64,000 nt of DNA, taken from contig WPIO01000015.1 of assembly GCA_009760855.2 (NCBI GenBank), positions 4,538,501-4,602,500 of the forward strand, read 5' to 3'. Shown one piece after another: positions 38,975 to 50,215 of this stretch (position 1 is its first letter; every line of letters begins with the position of its first letter). This DNA is from Cristatella mucedo (taxonomy: Eukaryota > Bryozoa > Phylactolaemata > Cristatellidae). The translations under genes and the position numbers were made by a program. The notes beneath the pieces are model-generated. The model ran no database searches, was not told the origin of the DNA, and worked only from the letters and a program-made list of their open reading frames with translations.

Positions 38975-40326
38975 GGACATTTCTCACCGAACGTTTCCCC
39001 CCCGGACATTTCCCACCCTGATGGACCCTAGGACGTTTCCCCCCCCGGACATTCACCCCCGGGGTAGGAATTCCCCCTCCTCCTATGTTGATGAATGTAT
39101 AACTAAGAATACAGATATATACAGTCGCCCCACATTTATCGCGGTTAGTTGGTTCCAGATTCTGCCGTGATAGGTGAATTTCCGTGATTCTTTATTTATA
39201 AATCGAATACTTTCGTAAATAGAGCATAGAAAACCAGTTCACGACTCTCTAATTTGGTTTTTAACATTATTAAAGCCCTCTGGAGATGAAATAACACCCT
39301 TTTAGTCACCGTTACACCCTTATTACCCAATATATTAGACAAAGTAAGGGATAATAGGATGCATTAGTCGTTCCAAATATCACTACTATTAGTGTACATT
39401 TAATTACACGCACGCAGTTTTTACCCACAACCACTAACTTATGAAAATAGTGCAATATGTTCGATGATGATGACGAGGTGTACTGCACGGCAAAGAAGAG
39501 CAAAGTCACTGCTCTCAATGAGGCTGCAACTGACGTTGAAGGATTTGTGGGGGTGCTCGAATACATCGACCAACAGCCCGTACTTACAGTAATTTTTAAT
39601 TTTAATTGTGATGCAGGGGTGCGTAATTGACTCCGACAGCCGAGCTCGCGCTGTATCATTTTTACCATCTCGATCAACTTTTTAATGAAGATAATTAAAA
39701 AAACCGCGGTAGAGTGAAGCCGCGATAGTCGGAGCGCGAAGTGGCGAGGGACGTTCGCATTTATGCACGATCAAATGAAGTTCACGCTCTATTGAGAGAA
39801 AAAACTCAGTATTATTGGCGACTCGATAGCACGACCGACGGAGGCGGTACGGCCAGCGCGGCGTCGGCGGAGTCGGCGTCGACGTCAGCGGTCGACGTGC
39901 GACGCCCGGTGCAGCACCGACTGCGGCGGCTGCGGTGGTGAGCTTTGGACGGGTGGTAGCCGGCGGGGCCAATGTCGGGAGGGGCGGCGGCGGTGGCGGC
40001 TGCGTCGGCGGCGGCCGACGATACTGCCACGCGCTCGTGGCTGCTGCCGAGAGCGTCTGCTGCTGGCCGCCCGGGGCAGAGCTTTGACCTTGCACTTGGT
40101 GGTCTGCCGAAAGGAAGGGCCGCCGCGACCGCATTTCTAATGACAATAATGTAGAAATAGGTTACATATTATATACTATATAATATTTTTATAAGATTTG
40201 CAAGCAAGACAATTCATATCATGACATTTCTAAACGGGAGGGGAGGAAATGCACTACCCTAGGGGGAATGCCCTACCCCAGGGGGAAATATCTGGGGGAA
40301 ACGTCGGAGGAAATGTCCGAAACTTC
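38975..40326. mobile_element. Putative DNA-transposon-like unit with inverted repeat arrays
   Basis: Left edge (38975-39080) carries GGACATTTC, ACGTTTCCCCC and GGACATTTCCC. The right edge (40232-40326) carries the same words in reverse complement (GGGGGAAAC, GGAAATGTCC). The repeats resemble long degenerate terminal inverted repeats. Between them sit the mariner-type element below and a GC-rich stretch (39755-40150) without a recognisable protein. No target-site duplication could be fixed by eye. Confidence 0.45.
39122..39752. mobile_element. Non-autonomous mariner/pogo (Tigger-like) element
   Basis: The left end follows a TA and begins CAGTCGCCCCACATTTATCG, CGG. The right end reads GTGAAGCCGCGATAGTCGG, GCGAAGTGGCGAGGGAC. 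These are the hallmark ends of a widespread Tc1/mariner-superfamily MITE as I remember it. The interior encodes no transposase. Confidence 0.6.
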
Positions 40327-40334
40327 CGCTCTTC

Positions 40335-40465
40335 GAGAACGAGGTCGTGGGTTTGAGTCCTGCCCCTGCAGCGGTTGATCCTTTATTGACCAGGCAAGAG
40401 GCGACGACAGCCGCTGGAGCTCTTCTGCCGCTTTATAAACGATGTTTCATCAGAATTACGCTGAT
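40335..40465 (+). mobile_element. SINE-1 copy, diverged
   Basis: ACGAGGTCGTGGGTTTGAGT, GATCCTTTATTGACCAGG, CTGGAGCTCTTCTGCCGCTT and ATCAGAATTACGCTGATTCA. Confidence 0.65.
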
Positions 40466-40624
40466 TCAGTTGGCTTTTAGTTTTCTCTAAGAAGAACCCG
40501 AGGCTTGTCCCGGAAGTTTACTTACAGGCGAGCTAATTTGGCCTCGTCTTAAAAATCTCCTGCCTGGCTCCGAAAAAACACCACGAAGCCGAGAGCCGAA
40601 GGCGTGCAGTCCAGAATGATAATA

Positions 40625-42298
40625 GAAATAATAATAATAATAATAATGCACTTGGTAAAGCGCCCTCAGAGAAGGCGCTCTCTTTTGAGCCACTTTAATT
40701 TGCAGCAAAGGAAACACGATCGAGTGGCGAGTGGTATCATGCTCAATAAACAACATGAATAACACGGTTAGGGGTGACACACATGCGGTAGTGGCAGCAA
40801 GCAACAGTGTCAGCACGCATAAGCACATAAAGGACGTATCAAAGGAACCCACTAAATGCTGTCATAAATAGGCGTGTTTGCAATTTATTTTTAGATGTGG
40901 CCAAATCAGGGGATGTCGTGACAGAAGTCGAGAGTGAGTTCCAGGCTTTAGGAGCATACAAACTAAATGCACGGTCTCCAAAGGATTTAAGGTTGGTACG
41001 AGGTATTGGCAAACAGTTAGTTTCCGAAAAGCGAGTGGTACGATGCTAAGCCTGGTGGGGAAGTAGATCTGATAGGTAGGCTGGAGCCAAAGAATGAAGA
41101 GACCTAAAAGTGAGCGACAAAAAACCTTGAAGTCGATCCGTTGCTTGACTGGTAGCCAGTTCAGGTCATCAAGAAGTGGTGTGATGTGGGAACTGCGACG
41201 CTCACGACAGACAAGCCTAGCTGCGGAGTTTTGCACCAGCTGCAAGCGCCTGATTGTACATGCTGGTAGGCCAGCGAGGAGTGAGTTACAGAAATCAAGA
41301 CGGATGTCACCAATGCATGGACCAACTTAGACGTGGTATCCTTATCTAACCAAACCCGAATTTTAGCAATGTTATATAGCTGACAGTAGGCAGACTTGAC
41401 TGTGGAGCTGATGTGGTCGTCTAACGAAAAGACACTTTGGAACAGGACACCTAGATTTCGTGCAGATTCAACAGGAGGTATGCTGGCAGAGCCGATTTTG
41501 AGCGTTAGCGTTTCCAGTTTCTGAATCACACTGGGTTTGCCCATAACTAGTAAGTTAGTTTTATCGTCATTTAATTTAAGAAAATTTGCGGCTATCCATA
41601 TGCAGATCTCACCAATACATGCAGTTAGGGAGTTGAGAAAACTCGAGGTGCTCGAAGGCTGGGAGGGATCAAAGCAAAAGTACAACTGAATGTCATCCGC
41701 ATAGAAGTGAAAGCCTAGATTGTGCTTGGCAATCGCATCGGCAAGAGGGAGAGTGTAAACAGTGAAAAGAACCGGACCTAGCACGGAGCCCTGAGGTACC
41801 CCATATTTCAGAGGTACCCCGGAAGATTATTGTCAATTCACACCAATACTCTGGAGTCTCTCACTGACATACGACCTGAACCTTGGCAATGCAGTTCCAG
41901 TGATGCCCAGGCGAGCTGAGAGGTGCTCATGAAGAACTTTGTGATTGATGGTGTCAAAAGCTGCCGAAAGATCGAGCAAAACAAGCAGAGACACTCTACT
42001 CATGTCTGCATTCCTAAGTAGGTCGTTGTACACCCTAAGCAATGCTGACTCTGTGGAGTGATTAGCTCTAAAGCCGGACTGGAACTTATTAGCAAGGTGT
42101 GAGGTTTCAAGATATGAGTTCAGCTGGTCCGCCACGACCCGTTCCAGTGTCTTTGGTAGGAATGGTAGAACGGAGACTGGGTGGTACTTGCTTAAGTTCT
42201 CTTGGTCTAGTGTCGCTTTCTTGAGAAGTGGCCTGACTACAGCTTTTTTGAAAGGTGCTAATGAGCCGATGCCAACGATCGGTCGGGTGATCATCCAA
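40625..42298 (-). mobile_element. LINE-A copy (RT to 3' end)
   Basis: Reverse strand carries RT motifs A to E: VLLDLSAAFDTINHKVLHEH, FHFYADDIQLYFCFDP, ANFLKLNDDKTNLLVMGKPS, NLGVLFQSVFSLDDHISST. It ends in the stem-loop and (ATT)n tail near 40630. Truncated upstream of KKAVVRPLLKKATLDQENLS. Few stops, so relatively young. Confidence 0.88.
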
Positions 42299-42314
42299 TC
42301 GCCCGACCGAGCGT

Positions 42315-42462
42315 GGCAAAAATTTATTTGTATAGCACCCCAAGAGAACTTAATCTTTATTCAGGCGCTTCACATATGCCCGTGGGCTCGAGCCCACGAC
42401 CTTAGCCAGACCCTGGTCGGGGGCGAGCACCTTAACCGCTGGACTAAACCAGCTCGGCTACC
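42315..42462 (-). mobile_element. SINE-2 copy between LINE-A pieces
   Basis: Tail ATTTATTTGTATAGCACCCC, AGGCGCTTCACATATGCCCG, B-box core GGGCTCGAGCCC, head ACCTTAACCGCTGGACTAAA in reverse orientation. Confidence 0.8.
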
Positions 42463-43935
42463 CATGTCTGCATTTCTAAGTGGGTCATTGTACATCCGAA
42501 GCAATGCTGACTCTGTGGAGTGATTAGCTCTAAAGCCAGACTGGAACTTATTAGCAAGTTTTTAACTTTCAATATATGAATTCAGCTGGTCTTCAAAGAC
42601 TCATTCCGGTGTCTTTGATAGGAATGGTAGAAGGGAGACAGGGCGGTAGTAGCTCAAGTTCTCTTGGTCTAGTATCGCTTTCTTGAGTAGTGGCATGACT
42701 ACAGCTTTTTGAAAGGTGCTGGAACATGACCTGAGGCTAATGACCCTAATGATGTTAGTTATGCATGGCAGCAGCAGATCAATGCAACGTAGGAGCAGGA
42801 CAGTGGGAATAGGGTCCAAAGCGCTTGCTTTCATTGATTGGGATATGAACTTCAGGACCGAATCACAAGTGACCTGCTTGAATGTAGACATTGAGGTACT
42901 GCATGAAATCCAGGGATAACATTCTAGGGGGGATTCTGCCATCTTAGGGATGGACTCCCTCATCTTGTCTATCTTGTTGTCAAAGAAGCTACAGAAGCGA
43001 TCAGCTAGATCATCACAGGGATCATCAGGTAAGGAGCTAACCTGCGAGTGGTTGAGTAGACGGTTGATCGTCGACATAAGCATTTTTGGATTGTGCTTCT
43101 GCGGTTAAAAAATGTTTTTAAAGAGGCTAGACTTGGCCTTTACTAGGATCAATTTTGGTACGCTCTACAGTGGTCCTCGTATGCCTGTCGATGGACAGTC
43201 AGTCCTGATCTTTAGTATGCTTTTTCAAGCTTTCGCTTAGTATAACTAGCTAGTTTAATGATGTCTGTTTTAAACAATATGCCGTATGGGTGAGGGCGCA
43301 CAGTGCGCTTAGTCAGAGGTGCAAACTTGTCGAGCATGCCAGCTAGTGTCGTGTTGTAGCTGTCTACCAATGATGACAGATCGGAAGGGGAACTGAGGGG
43401 CAGAGGCGAGGTGGATATTCTCGCATGGACGGCATCGATGTCAAGGGTCCTGAGGTTTCGTGATTTACAGGTGTGATTTTAGAGGAATATGAGGAGGAGG
43501 AGGGCACACATTTTTAGACTGAATGAGATCTGCATGTGGTCAGATAAGCATTATTTGGTAGTTATTGGTGATGACAAAGTGCAGTTGTATGAGAAAATGT
43601 AGTCGAGTGTGTGACCCTTGATGTGAGTAGGGCCGTGTACTTGAACCACAAGAGACAACGAGTCAGCAAATTCGCGAAATTCAGTGCTGTAGGCGTCAGA
43701 TAAGTTATCAAAGTGATTTTTGAACTCGTCCATACAAGAAAGGATCGATTTCTTGCACAGAGAATCGAAATGAGATCAAGGAGAAGTCAGAGATAAAAGA
43801 GGATTTGGTACCTGGTGGGCGATAGACTACCGCCACCATCGGTAGCTAGTTTTCGGGCGAAATGAAGACAATCGATTCAAAAGACTGCTTCGAGGGTTTT
43901 CAAATGGCTTGAATTTGAATTTCCGGTACACGATA
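42463..43935 (-). mobile_element. LINE-A copy (endonuclease to RT), 3'-truncated
   Basis: Reverse strand reads, from 43935 down: endonuclease C-terminal part (TKSCLSD-type region near 43550), the linker MLMSTINRLLNHSQVSSLPD near 43080, and RT start (ENLSYYRPVSLLPFLSKT near 42640). It overlaps in content the right end of the 40625-42298 copy, so they are two separate insertions rather than one. Confidence 0.8.
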
Positions 43936-44960
43936 ATAGCAACAAATAGTTCACTAATTGGTTCTGAGCCTGAAGATAGTTTTTCATCAGTCCTTTGCTT
44001 TGTGTGCAAGGGAGAAAGTTCCACTCTCTTGCTGTCGACAAGAGGAGGCTCTCGGACGGTGTCACTGTCAGGCACAAAGCATGTTCGCTCAGGGAGAGTC
44101 TTTCTTTCGGTATGAAGAGAATCAGCGTGTCACTATTCCACAGATATAAAAAGCACGGGTATTTTGTGAAGCCATCTTGAATTCCTAGCAGAAGGGGAAT
44201 GACCTTTACATTGCCGGATATTTGCCACTGGTGTTGATCACATTTAATTTCATCGAGAATTGATTTCACGTTTCCGTAAGTCTCTTTCATCTGCACAGAA
44301 TGTGCAACCGGCAAAGAGGACAGTTCGTTTCTACTGTGAAGTAAAGCTCCCTTTAAACTACGGATCGATTGATGATCGATGAAGAGTCTCCACTCAGTTA
44401 GATCGATGCACTTTTCCATTTGGTTAGCTAGGACCTTTTATGTTTCTGCAATAGGCTAGTAAATCCTTCGTATAAAAGTATGGAAGCAACTCTTTTTCAC
44501 GATGTCTATACCACGAAATTTGTGTACCCGGCGCAAGAAAATTTCTCCCTTTTAATATAGAACAGCGGAATTAAGCCGGCTCTTTGGCCAGGTCAAGATC
44601 TCTCATTAAGTCATCAAGATCAGATTGTGACATTGATTTAGGGTTGGAGCATCGCAAGCATCGTAGTAGTAATCAACGTCAGCGTCAGTTGAACTCGAAT
44701 CACTGCCTTTCAATACAACATCAAATGTAGCAGGTGGAACAGGAACTCCCACCTCATCACTGTGCGGTACCAGTCGCATGGCTGACGGTAGATCTTGATT
44801 TTCAATCGTATGCGTATTTTTCTTGCTGAATTCCTGCACGTTAGTGATGCAGAAATAACAATTCAAAACGTGGCCATTTGTAATCCAAATGGCATGCATT
44901 TGATTTGACCTTTGAAGCATTGTCTCAAATTTTCTCATACTCGCCTTGCACACCATATAT
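43900..44960 (-). pseudogene. Broken copy of an uncharacterised repeat-associated protein
   Basis: Pieces in order on the minus strand: a segment with NCYFCITNVQEFSKKNTHTI and DLPSAMRLVPHSDEVGVPVP (44956-44606), then LTQSDLDDLMRDLDLAKEPA-like sequence and a frame change, then LTEWRLFIDHQSIRSLKGAL, VAHSVQMKETYGNVKSILDE, HQWQISGNVKVIPLLLGIQD (44419-44150) and finally GLMKNYLQAQNQ. I remember proteins of this layout recurring in high copy in arthropod and cnidarian genomes under 'uncharacterised protein'; function unknown, probably carried by a mobile element. Frameshifts and stops show it is dead. Confidence 0.65.
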
Positions 44961-45984
44961 GGTGCCCATGTCCTATCCTGATCGTACTGTTTACATCTAA
45001 AGTATGCATGATATCACTGTCTGATGACTGTAGTAATAAGTAGCCGCTTCGCTTGCGTCGATAATCTCCCGCTTTGCAGCAGAATATATGCGGAAAATTC
45101 TTACATTTCATTGGAATTGTAAATCACCAATATCCATTGATTTAAACAACTATGTCAATCAACAAAATGGCTAATTGTTATACAAAGAATAACACACAAC
45201 ATTTATGTCATTGGGTGACTGCAACAAGTGAATCTAATGAAAGCCAATATCGTTATATATGCCGCATGGAATGTTAAAGGACAACCGACCTCTGACAAAC
45301 AAAATCTACCAAGCCTGAGGTGTCTAAACTAAAGATACACCATAAATCATCATTTGTGATGTATATTTGGAAAAGAATAACAGATGCCAGACAACTGATA
45401 TCATGCAGGCCAGCGTCATAGATTCCCTTCTGGAAAGTCTACCTTTGACGTGCTGGCGGAACGCGCTGGCCTTGCAGGTTTTATAGCTTTCTATCTAAAT
45501 AAAAAAGGTTTTCATAAGTAATTGGTAATTGAATAAAAAGAAATTTGGAAAAACAAGTCGAATCTGCGCCTCCGTCCGAGGTGCTCCGTCCGAGAAGCAT
45601 CGAGCGTCGCCATCTACTTCCGGTAGCCCCTGGCTCCTCCTCATGTGTTTTAGGGAAGGAGTCTGGAGGCTCTGTAGATCTTTTCCTATTGGGCTACTGG
45701 AGCGGAGCCACTGCGGTTCAAGGGCTACAGCTACCGGAAACAACATTGCTGACTGAGAGCATCCTCAGGCAACTTGCCGCGCTCAGCAACAGGCGGTCGC
45801 AGCTGATTTTAAAATATAAGTTTTCCCGATTAAGGGCTATGCTTTTTTGTTTGTCCCTTGCATCGGCGGCATTTGGGCGGCTGGTGGGGATATCACTAGT
45901 CTCATTTCTCAGACAGCAACGACCCGTTTTCTTGACGTACCGTATTCGGCCAATGTTTTAAGCAGTAACTAGAGAGGTTTGCGA
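44961..45984. other. Unassigned intergenic sequence
   Basis: Plus-strand open frame of 138 codons (45545-45961) with no recognised domain and no supporting splice or codon signal. Otherwise nothing seen. Confidence 0.35.
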
Positions 45985-46500
45985 AAGAACCAGATGAGTC
46001 AAGGCTTGCAAGGTTAAAGTTAGAGCCTAAGAAGTATCGCATCTTTCAAAGGGAAGTGCAGTACTTAGGTCATGTCGTAAGAAAATCGGGGGGGGTAGGT
46101 GGTGGTAGGAACGGATTCGAAAAAAATAGCTGCTGCTGCTACGGACAAGCCCGGGGCCAAGGCAGGCGGCGATCGAGGGTGAGGTTTTCTAGGTAGACGC
46201 TAGGTGGCGTTTGTGAAAGGATTTGCTTCCATGGCTTCCACTCTTAATCCGCTTTCGGGGATTGATGTAAAGTTTGAATGGTCCATGGAAGCCGGTGCCG
46301 CGTTCAAAAACTTGAAATTGCAACAACCAATTCCTAAGTTTCTGGACCTATCGGCTTTTTACATTCTGCACTAAGATGTTAGCGACGAGGGGGAGTAATG
46401 GTCCGCTATCCCAGCGTAAGGACGCACTTAAGAGCGTAGTTGCCAACTTAAGTTACTATGTGACAAGGAAGGAATTGTTCGCCCTCATATAAATGTTTCC
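45985..46500 (+). mobile_element. Ty3/Gypsy retrotransposon pol relic
   Basis: Plus-strand pieces match the end of RT and start of RNase H: LEPKKYRIFQREVQYLGHVV, then FVKGFASMASTLNPLSGIDV, FEWSMEAGAAFKNLKLQQPI, and SYYVTRKELFALI. Separated by frameshifts and stops. No LTRs, integrase or gag found, so a fragment. Confidence 0.8.
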
Positions 46501-46550
46501 GTAATTTCATGCATACCAATTTGATACATATGTTGATAACTTCATATCAG

Positions 46551-47160
46551 CGACGAAAAGATGGCTTCCGTTTTCAGCGCCCTGTTTACAGTCCTGCAGA
46601 CTGCGCAGCTGCTCGGCGAGGACGCGCCCGCGGCATTCGAGATAAGCTAGTTGCGCAGCTGGTCAGCAATTTAAGCAGCGCAACGTGCTACTCAAGCGAC
46701 GGGCGTCGAGGAAGGGAACGTCTATAATGTCTGAGAGGGCAAACAATGTGAGGGCGAAGAGGTGCAGGGCGATAGGGAAAGAGAGGGAGCAGGACGAGGA
46801 GGAGGAGGTAGGACGCAGGGCAGGTGTAGGAAGGTGTAGGTGTAGGAAGCAGGGCAAGAGCTGAAGGGGGAGAGAAGGAGGGCGAGCAAAGGAGGAGCAG
46901 AGGAGGAGGAGGGAGAAGGAGGAAGAAGGAGGGACAGCTGAGGCACGGCACAGAGCGGAGACAGTAACGAATATGAGGCGTGCCGAATCGCCGGCTGAAA
47001 TCGAATGCTCTAGTTAACCGCAACCAGCAGCAGCTGGCATCCAGCCGATGACTCCCACATAGTCTGCCCAAGAAGGAAGTCGACATTGAAATAATTGAAA
47101 CCATTGAAATATCCCTCCTCGGGCGACCGGGAGCTCGGATACAGCAGCGGCCATGAAGTG
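46551..47160 (+). repeat. Unclassified ~600-bp repeat, copy 2
   Basis: Same orientation and edges as 12857-13462. It begins about 50 bases after the Gypsy relic. Purine-rich core, no protein. Confidence 0.8.
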
Positions 47161-47800
47161 CACAAGCAGAACGAGTGCAATGACCTTCAGACACTGATAC
47201 GCGAGATAGCAGATACGCGAGAGCAAGTTTAGGAAAGGTCTATCTCGCTTGTAAGGTCACTAAGAGTTACTAATTGTAATACGAACATGTTTTGACCCCA
47301 TCGAAGAGTGCTGCAAGGAAAATGAGTATATCTAAATGAACCGATTGTAGCTTGAGTTATCGTCGCGAACAGTACCGAACGCCAGCCGACGAGTAACACC
47401 AAGAGTTTATTTCATCTACACGCGGCGCAGGGGCGAAGCATGACCCTCTTCGCCCGACTCGCCCACCAGAGTGCCCCGCGACTCCCTCGGCACGCCGATC
47501 ACCAATAGCACATCTCGACCGCATACCACATCGAGTGTCGCAGCCCACTCATGCAACGATCAGGGGCAGTGTCATCAATTAAATGAAACCACACTGAGTG
47601 CAACTTGGCTGATCGCGGGGCCTCGGAAAGTTATACCCATAGTTATAACAGAAGCGTACGATTAGCCTACAGGTAGATCCCACAGAGTTAGGAAGACGTT
47701 AGGTCACTCGAGGCAGCGGTACCATTGGGTTAGCATTGGTCGGGCTCTAGATGAATGAAGCACCCAATTCTTCCGCCATGTTGTACCAAGATCGAAAAAC
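47161..47800. other. Unassigned intergenic sequence
   Basis: No recognisable gene or repeat; ordinary composition. Confidence 0.35.
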
Positions 47801-47849
47801 CTTAAGAACACTGACACGGATGCTATGCCCTCATGCAAATATCTTCTTC

Positions 47850-48608
47850 GCGCCTGCTGCTCAATCCTCTGTCCGATGTGTCCTTACTTGTGTAACGTTA
47901 TAACACGACACTAGCCCACCTTTTTGGATGAGTTTGCTCCTCTGATTACGCACACTTCCCCCACGCAAGATTGCCTGCGGTTTATTGCTGATATCAAGCT
48001 AGCCTGGACTACTAAGCGCATGCTTGAGAAAGCATGAACAATATCAGGACTGACTGTCCATTGACTGGCATGCGAGGACTTCTGCAGATGGCACCCATCT
48101 TTCAAGAAGGCTGCTGTCAGGCCACTCATTAAGGCAACACTAGACCTGGAGAACCTACGTTAAAGGCTGTGTATCGGTATACCTTCTGGCCACGACTTAG
48201 AATGGCAAAACCATATTTTTATTTTAATGGATGACTGTACATTTAGCTCGTATGCTCCCAAAGCCTGGAACTCCCTCCCGACTTGCGTCAGAACATCCCA
48301 TGACCTGACCACATTTAAAAGAAACTTAAAAACACACCTATTTAGGACTGCATTTAGTGGGTCCCTGTGATTCGTCCTCCATGTGCTTATGCGTGCTGAC
48401 ACTGTGCATGCTGCCACTAACCACATTTGCATGCTGACCCTGTGCATGTTACCCCTAACCATATTATTCATTTTGTTTATTTTTCAAGCATGATTTTACT
48501 TACTATTCTATTGCATATCACTTTGCAGCAAATGTAAAGCGCCTAGAAAGAGATTAAGTTCTCTGAGGGCGCTTTATCAACTGCAATATCATTATTATTA
48601 TTATTATT
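47850..48608 (+). mobile_element. LINE-A fragments with internal deletion
   Basis: 47850-48165 matches the endonuclease/RT linker (NTTLA, DEFAPL, ADIKLA-type readings and the CATTAAGGCAACACTAGACC region). 48236-48608 matches the C-terminus and 3' end (SSYAPKAWNSLPTCVR) with stem-loop and (ATT)n. Everything between is deleted. Confidence 0.75.
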
Positions 48609-48784
48609 ACTGTACGAAGTGGCCTGAAGCCTACGCAATTTCGGGGAGGGAAGCCACAGCTGCTGTTAGTGAAGCATGCGATTTTTTGAGCGCCTTAGCA
48701 TGGTCACGCCGTACTTCGGTTCGGTTGAAGGACGTGCGTGACCAGGCCTGCGGATGTTTACAGAGCTTATTATATATATAGCAT

Positions 48785-48832
48785 TTAATTATATAATTGT
48801 CTTTTGCATTGCGCCTAAGAGAGCTCAATATC
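48785..48832 (-). mobile_element. SINE-2 tail fragment
   Basis: AATTATATAATTGTCTTTTG and GCGCCTAAGAGAGCTCAAT, directly abutting the next LINE-A copy. Confidence 0.5.
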
Positions 48833-50215
48833 GCCAAGCACAATCTGGGCTTTCACTTCTAGGCAGATGACACGCAGCTGCTGTACCCATGCTTGCTTGC
48901 TTCGATCCCTGCTGTATAACATCCGGCTCCGGCGGCTGTTCCGGTGGAGTCTCGCGGAGACACACCGTGGGCGTGAGCGGTGAACGAGACTCTGTATTTA
49001 ATACTCTCAGCGCGTACATATACTCGAGAGCTCGATCAATCGCAGCAGACGACAAGAAATTCAACATGCACTAGTGGCCTGACGCTGCCCTTCGTCAGCG
49101 GCTTAACTATTGGCCACACGCGAAGCAAGTACATTAGTGTCAAGGCGCTGATTACAAACAGCAGAAGCCGCAGACGCGCACAGCGTTCCTCCTGGCCTTC
49201 AAGCACTTCAGACTCTCAAAACCCCAGCTGTATGTACTGCTGACACCTGCTCTTGGATGACAGCAGACTTTCTCAAATTGAATGACGATAAAAACCAACT
49301 TAGTTGTAGTGGGCAAACCAAGTGCGACTCAAAAACTGGAAAGGTTAACGACCAAAATTAGCTCCAGAAGATCACCTACAGCATTTGTAAGAAATCTTGG
49401 TGTCGCGTTCCAAAACGAACTTTCCTCTAGACGGCAACATCAGCTCCGCGATCAAGTCTGCCTACTTAGGGCTACGCAAAATTGTGAAAATTCCGGCCTG
49501 CTTATATAAGGATACTGCATCCAAGTTGGTCCATGCATTTGTGACATTCCGTCTCCAGACTTCTGTAGCTCACTGCTTACAGGTCTACCGGCCTGTACAA
49601 TCAGTTAGTTGCAGTCGATGAAAAAACCTGTAGCTAGGCATGCTTTTCGTGAGCGTCGTAGTTACCACGTGTCTTCACTTCTCGCATGCCTGCAATGGGC
49701 CCCTATCAAGCAGCGCCCATCGGCTTCAAGGCACTCGTCGGTCACTCAGTTTCAGGTCCCTTCATTTTCTGCCTCCAGCCTACGTATAAGAGCTGCTCCC
49801 CAACCAGGGTAGGCATGGTAGCACCCACCCACTCCTCTGACTCGAATCGTTTAGCTCTCGAAAGAAGAGTTTTGCCTCGAAAGAACCTCAAATCCTTTGT
49901 AGTTCGTGCCTTTAGCTTGTTTGCTTCTAAAGCTTGGAACTCACTTCCGACAGGCGTCACGACATTCTCTGACCTGACGAAATTGAAAAAGAAGCTAAAG
50001 ACGCACCCATTTTTCACAGAATTTGGTAGATCTTTGTGATCTGTAACTTGTGCGCTTATGCCCCAACACCGTAGACCTTACCACTAGCCATATCGTGCGT
50101 GCTGACACCGTGCACGTTAACACTAGCCATAGGGGCATGCTTTCTTTGCAGCATATGCTAAGTGCCTAGAAAGAGCTTAAGTTCTCTGAGGGCGCTATAC
50201 TGAGTATTGTTCTTT
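48833..50215 (+). mobile_element. LINE-A copy, diverged
   Basis: Starts at the motif C region (GCCAAGCACAATCTGGGCTT, TCACTTCTAGGCAGATGAC). Continues through FLKLNDDKNQLSCSGQT-like and LVHAFVTFRL regions to SFVVRAFSLFASKAWNSLPT and the terminal stem-loop near 50170-50210. Contains many stops. Confidence 0.8.

Noticed and set aside
39682-40146. 154-codon minus-strand Pro/Ala-rich open frame
   Set aside because: GC-rich low complexity inside the inverted-array element; no known domain.
44961-45984. Plus-strand 138-codon open frame as a gene
   Set aside because: No domain, no splice signals, surrounded by decayed transposons.
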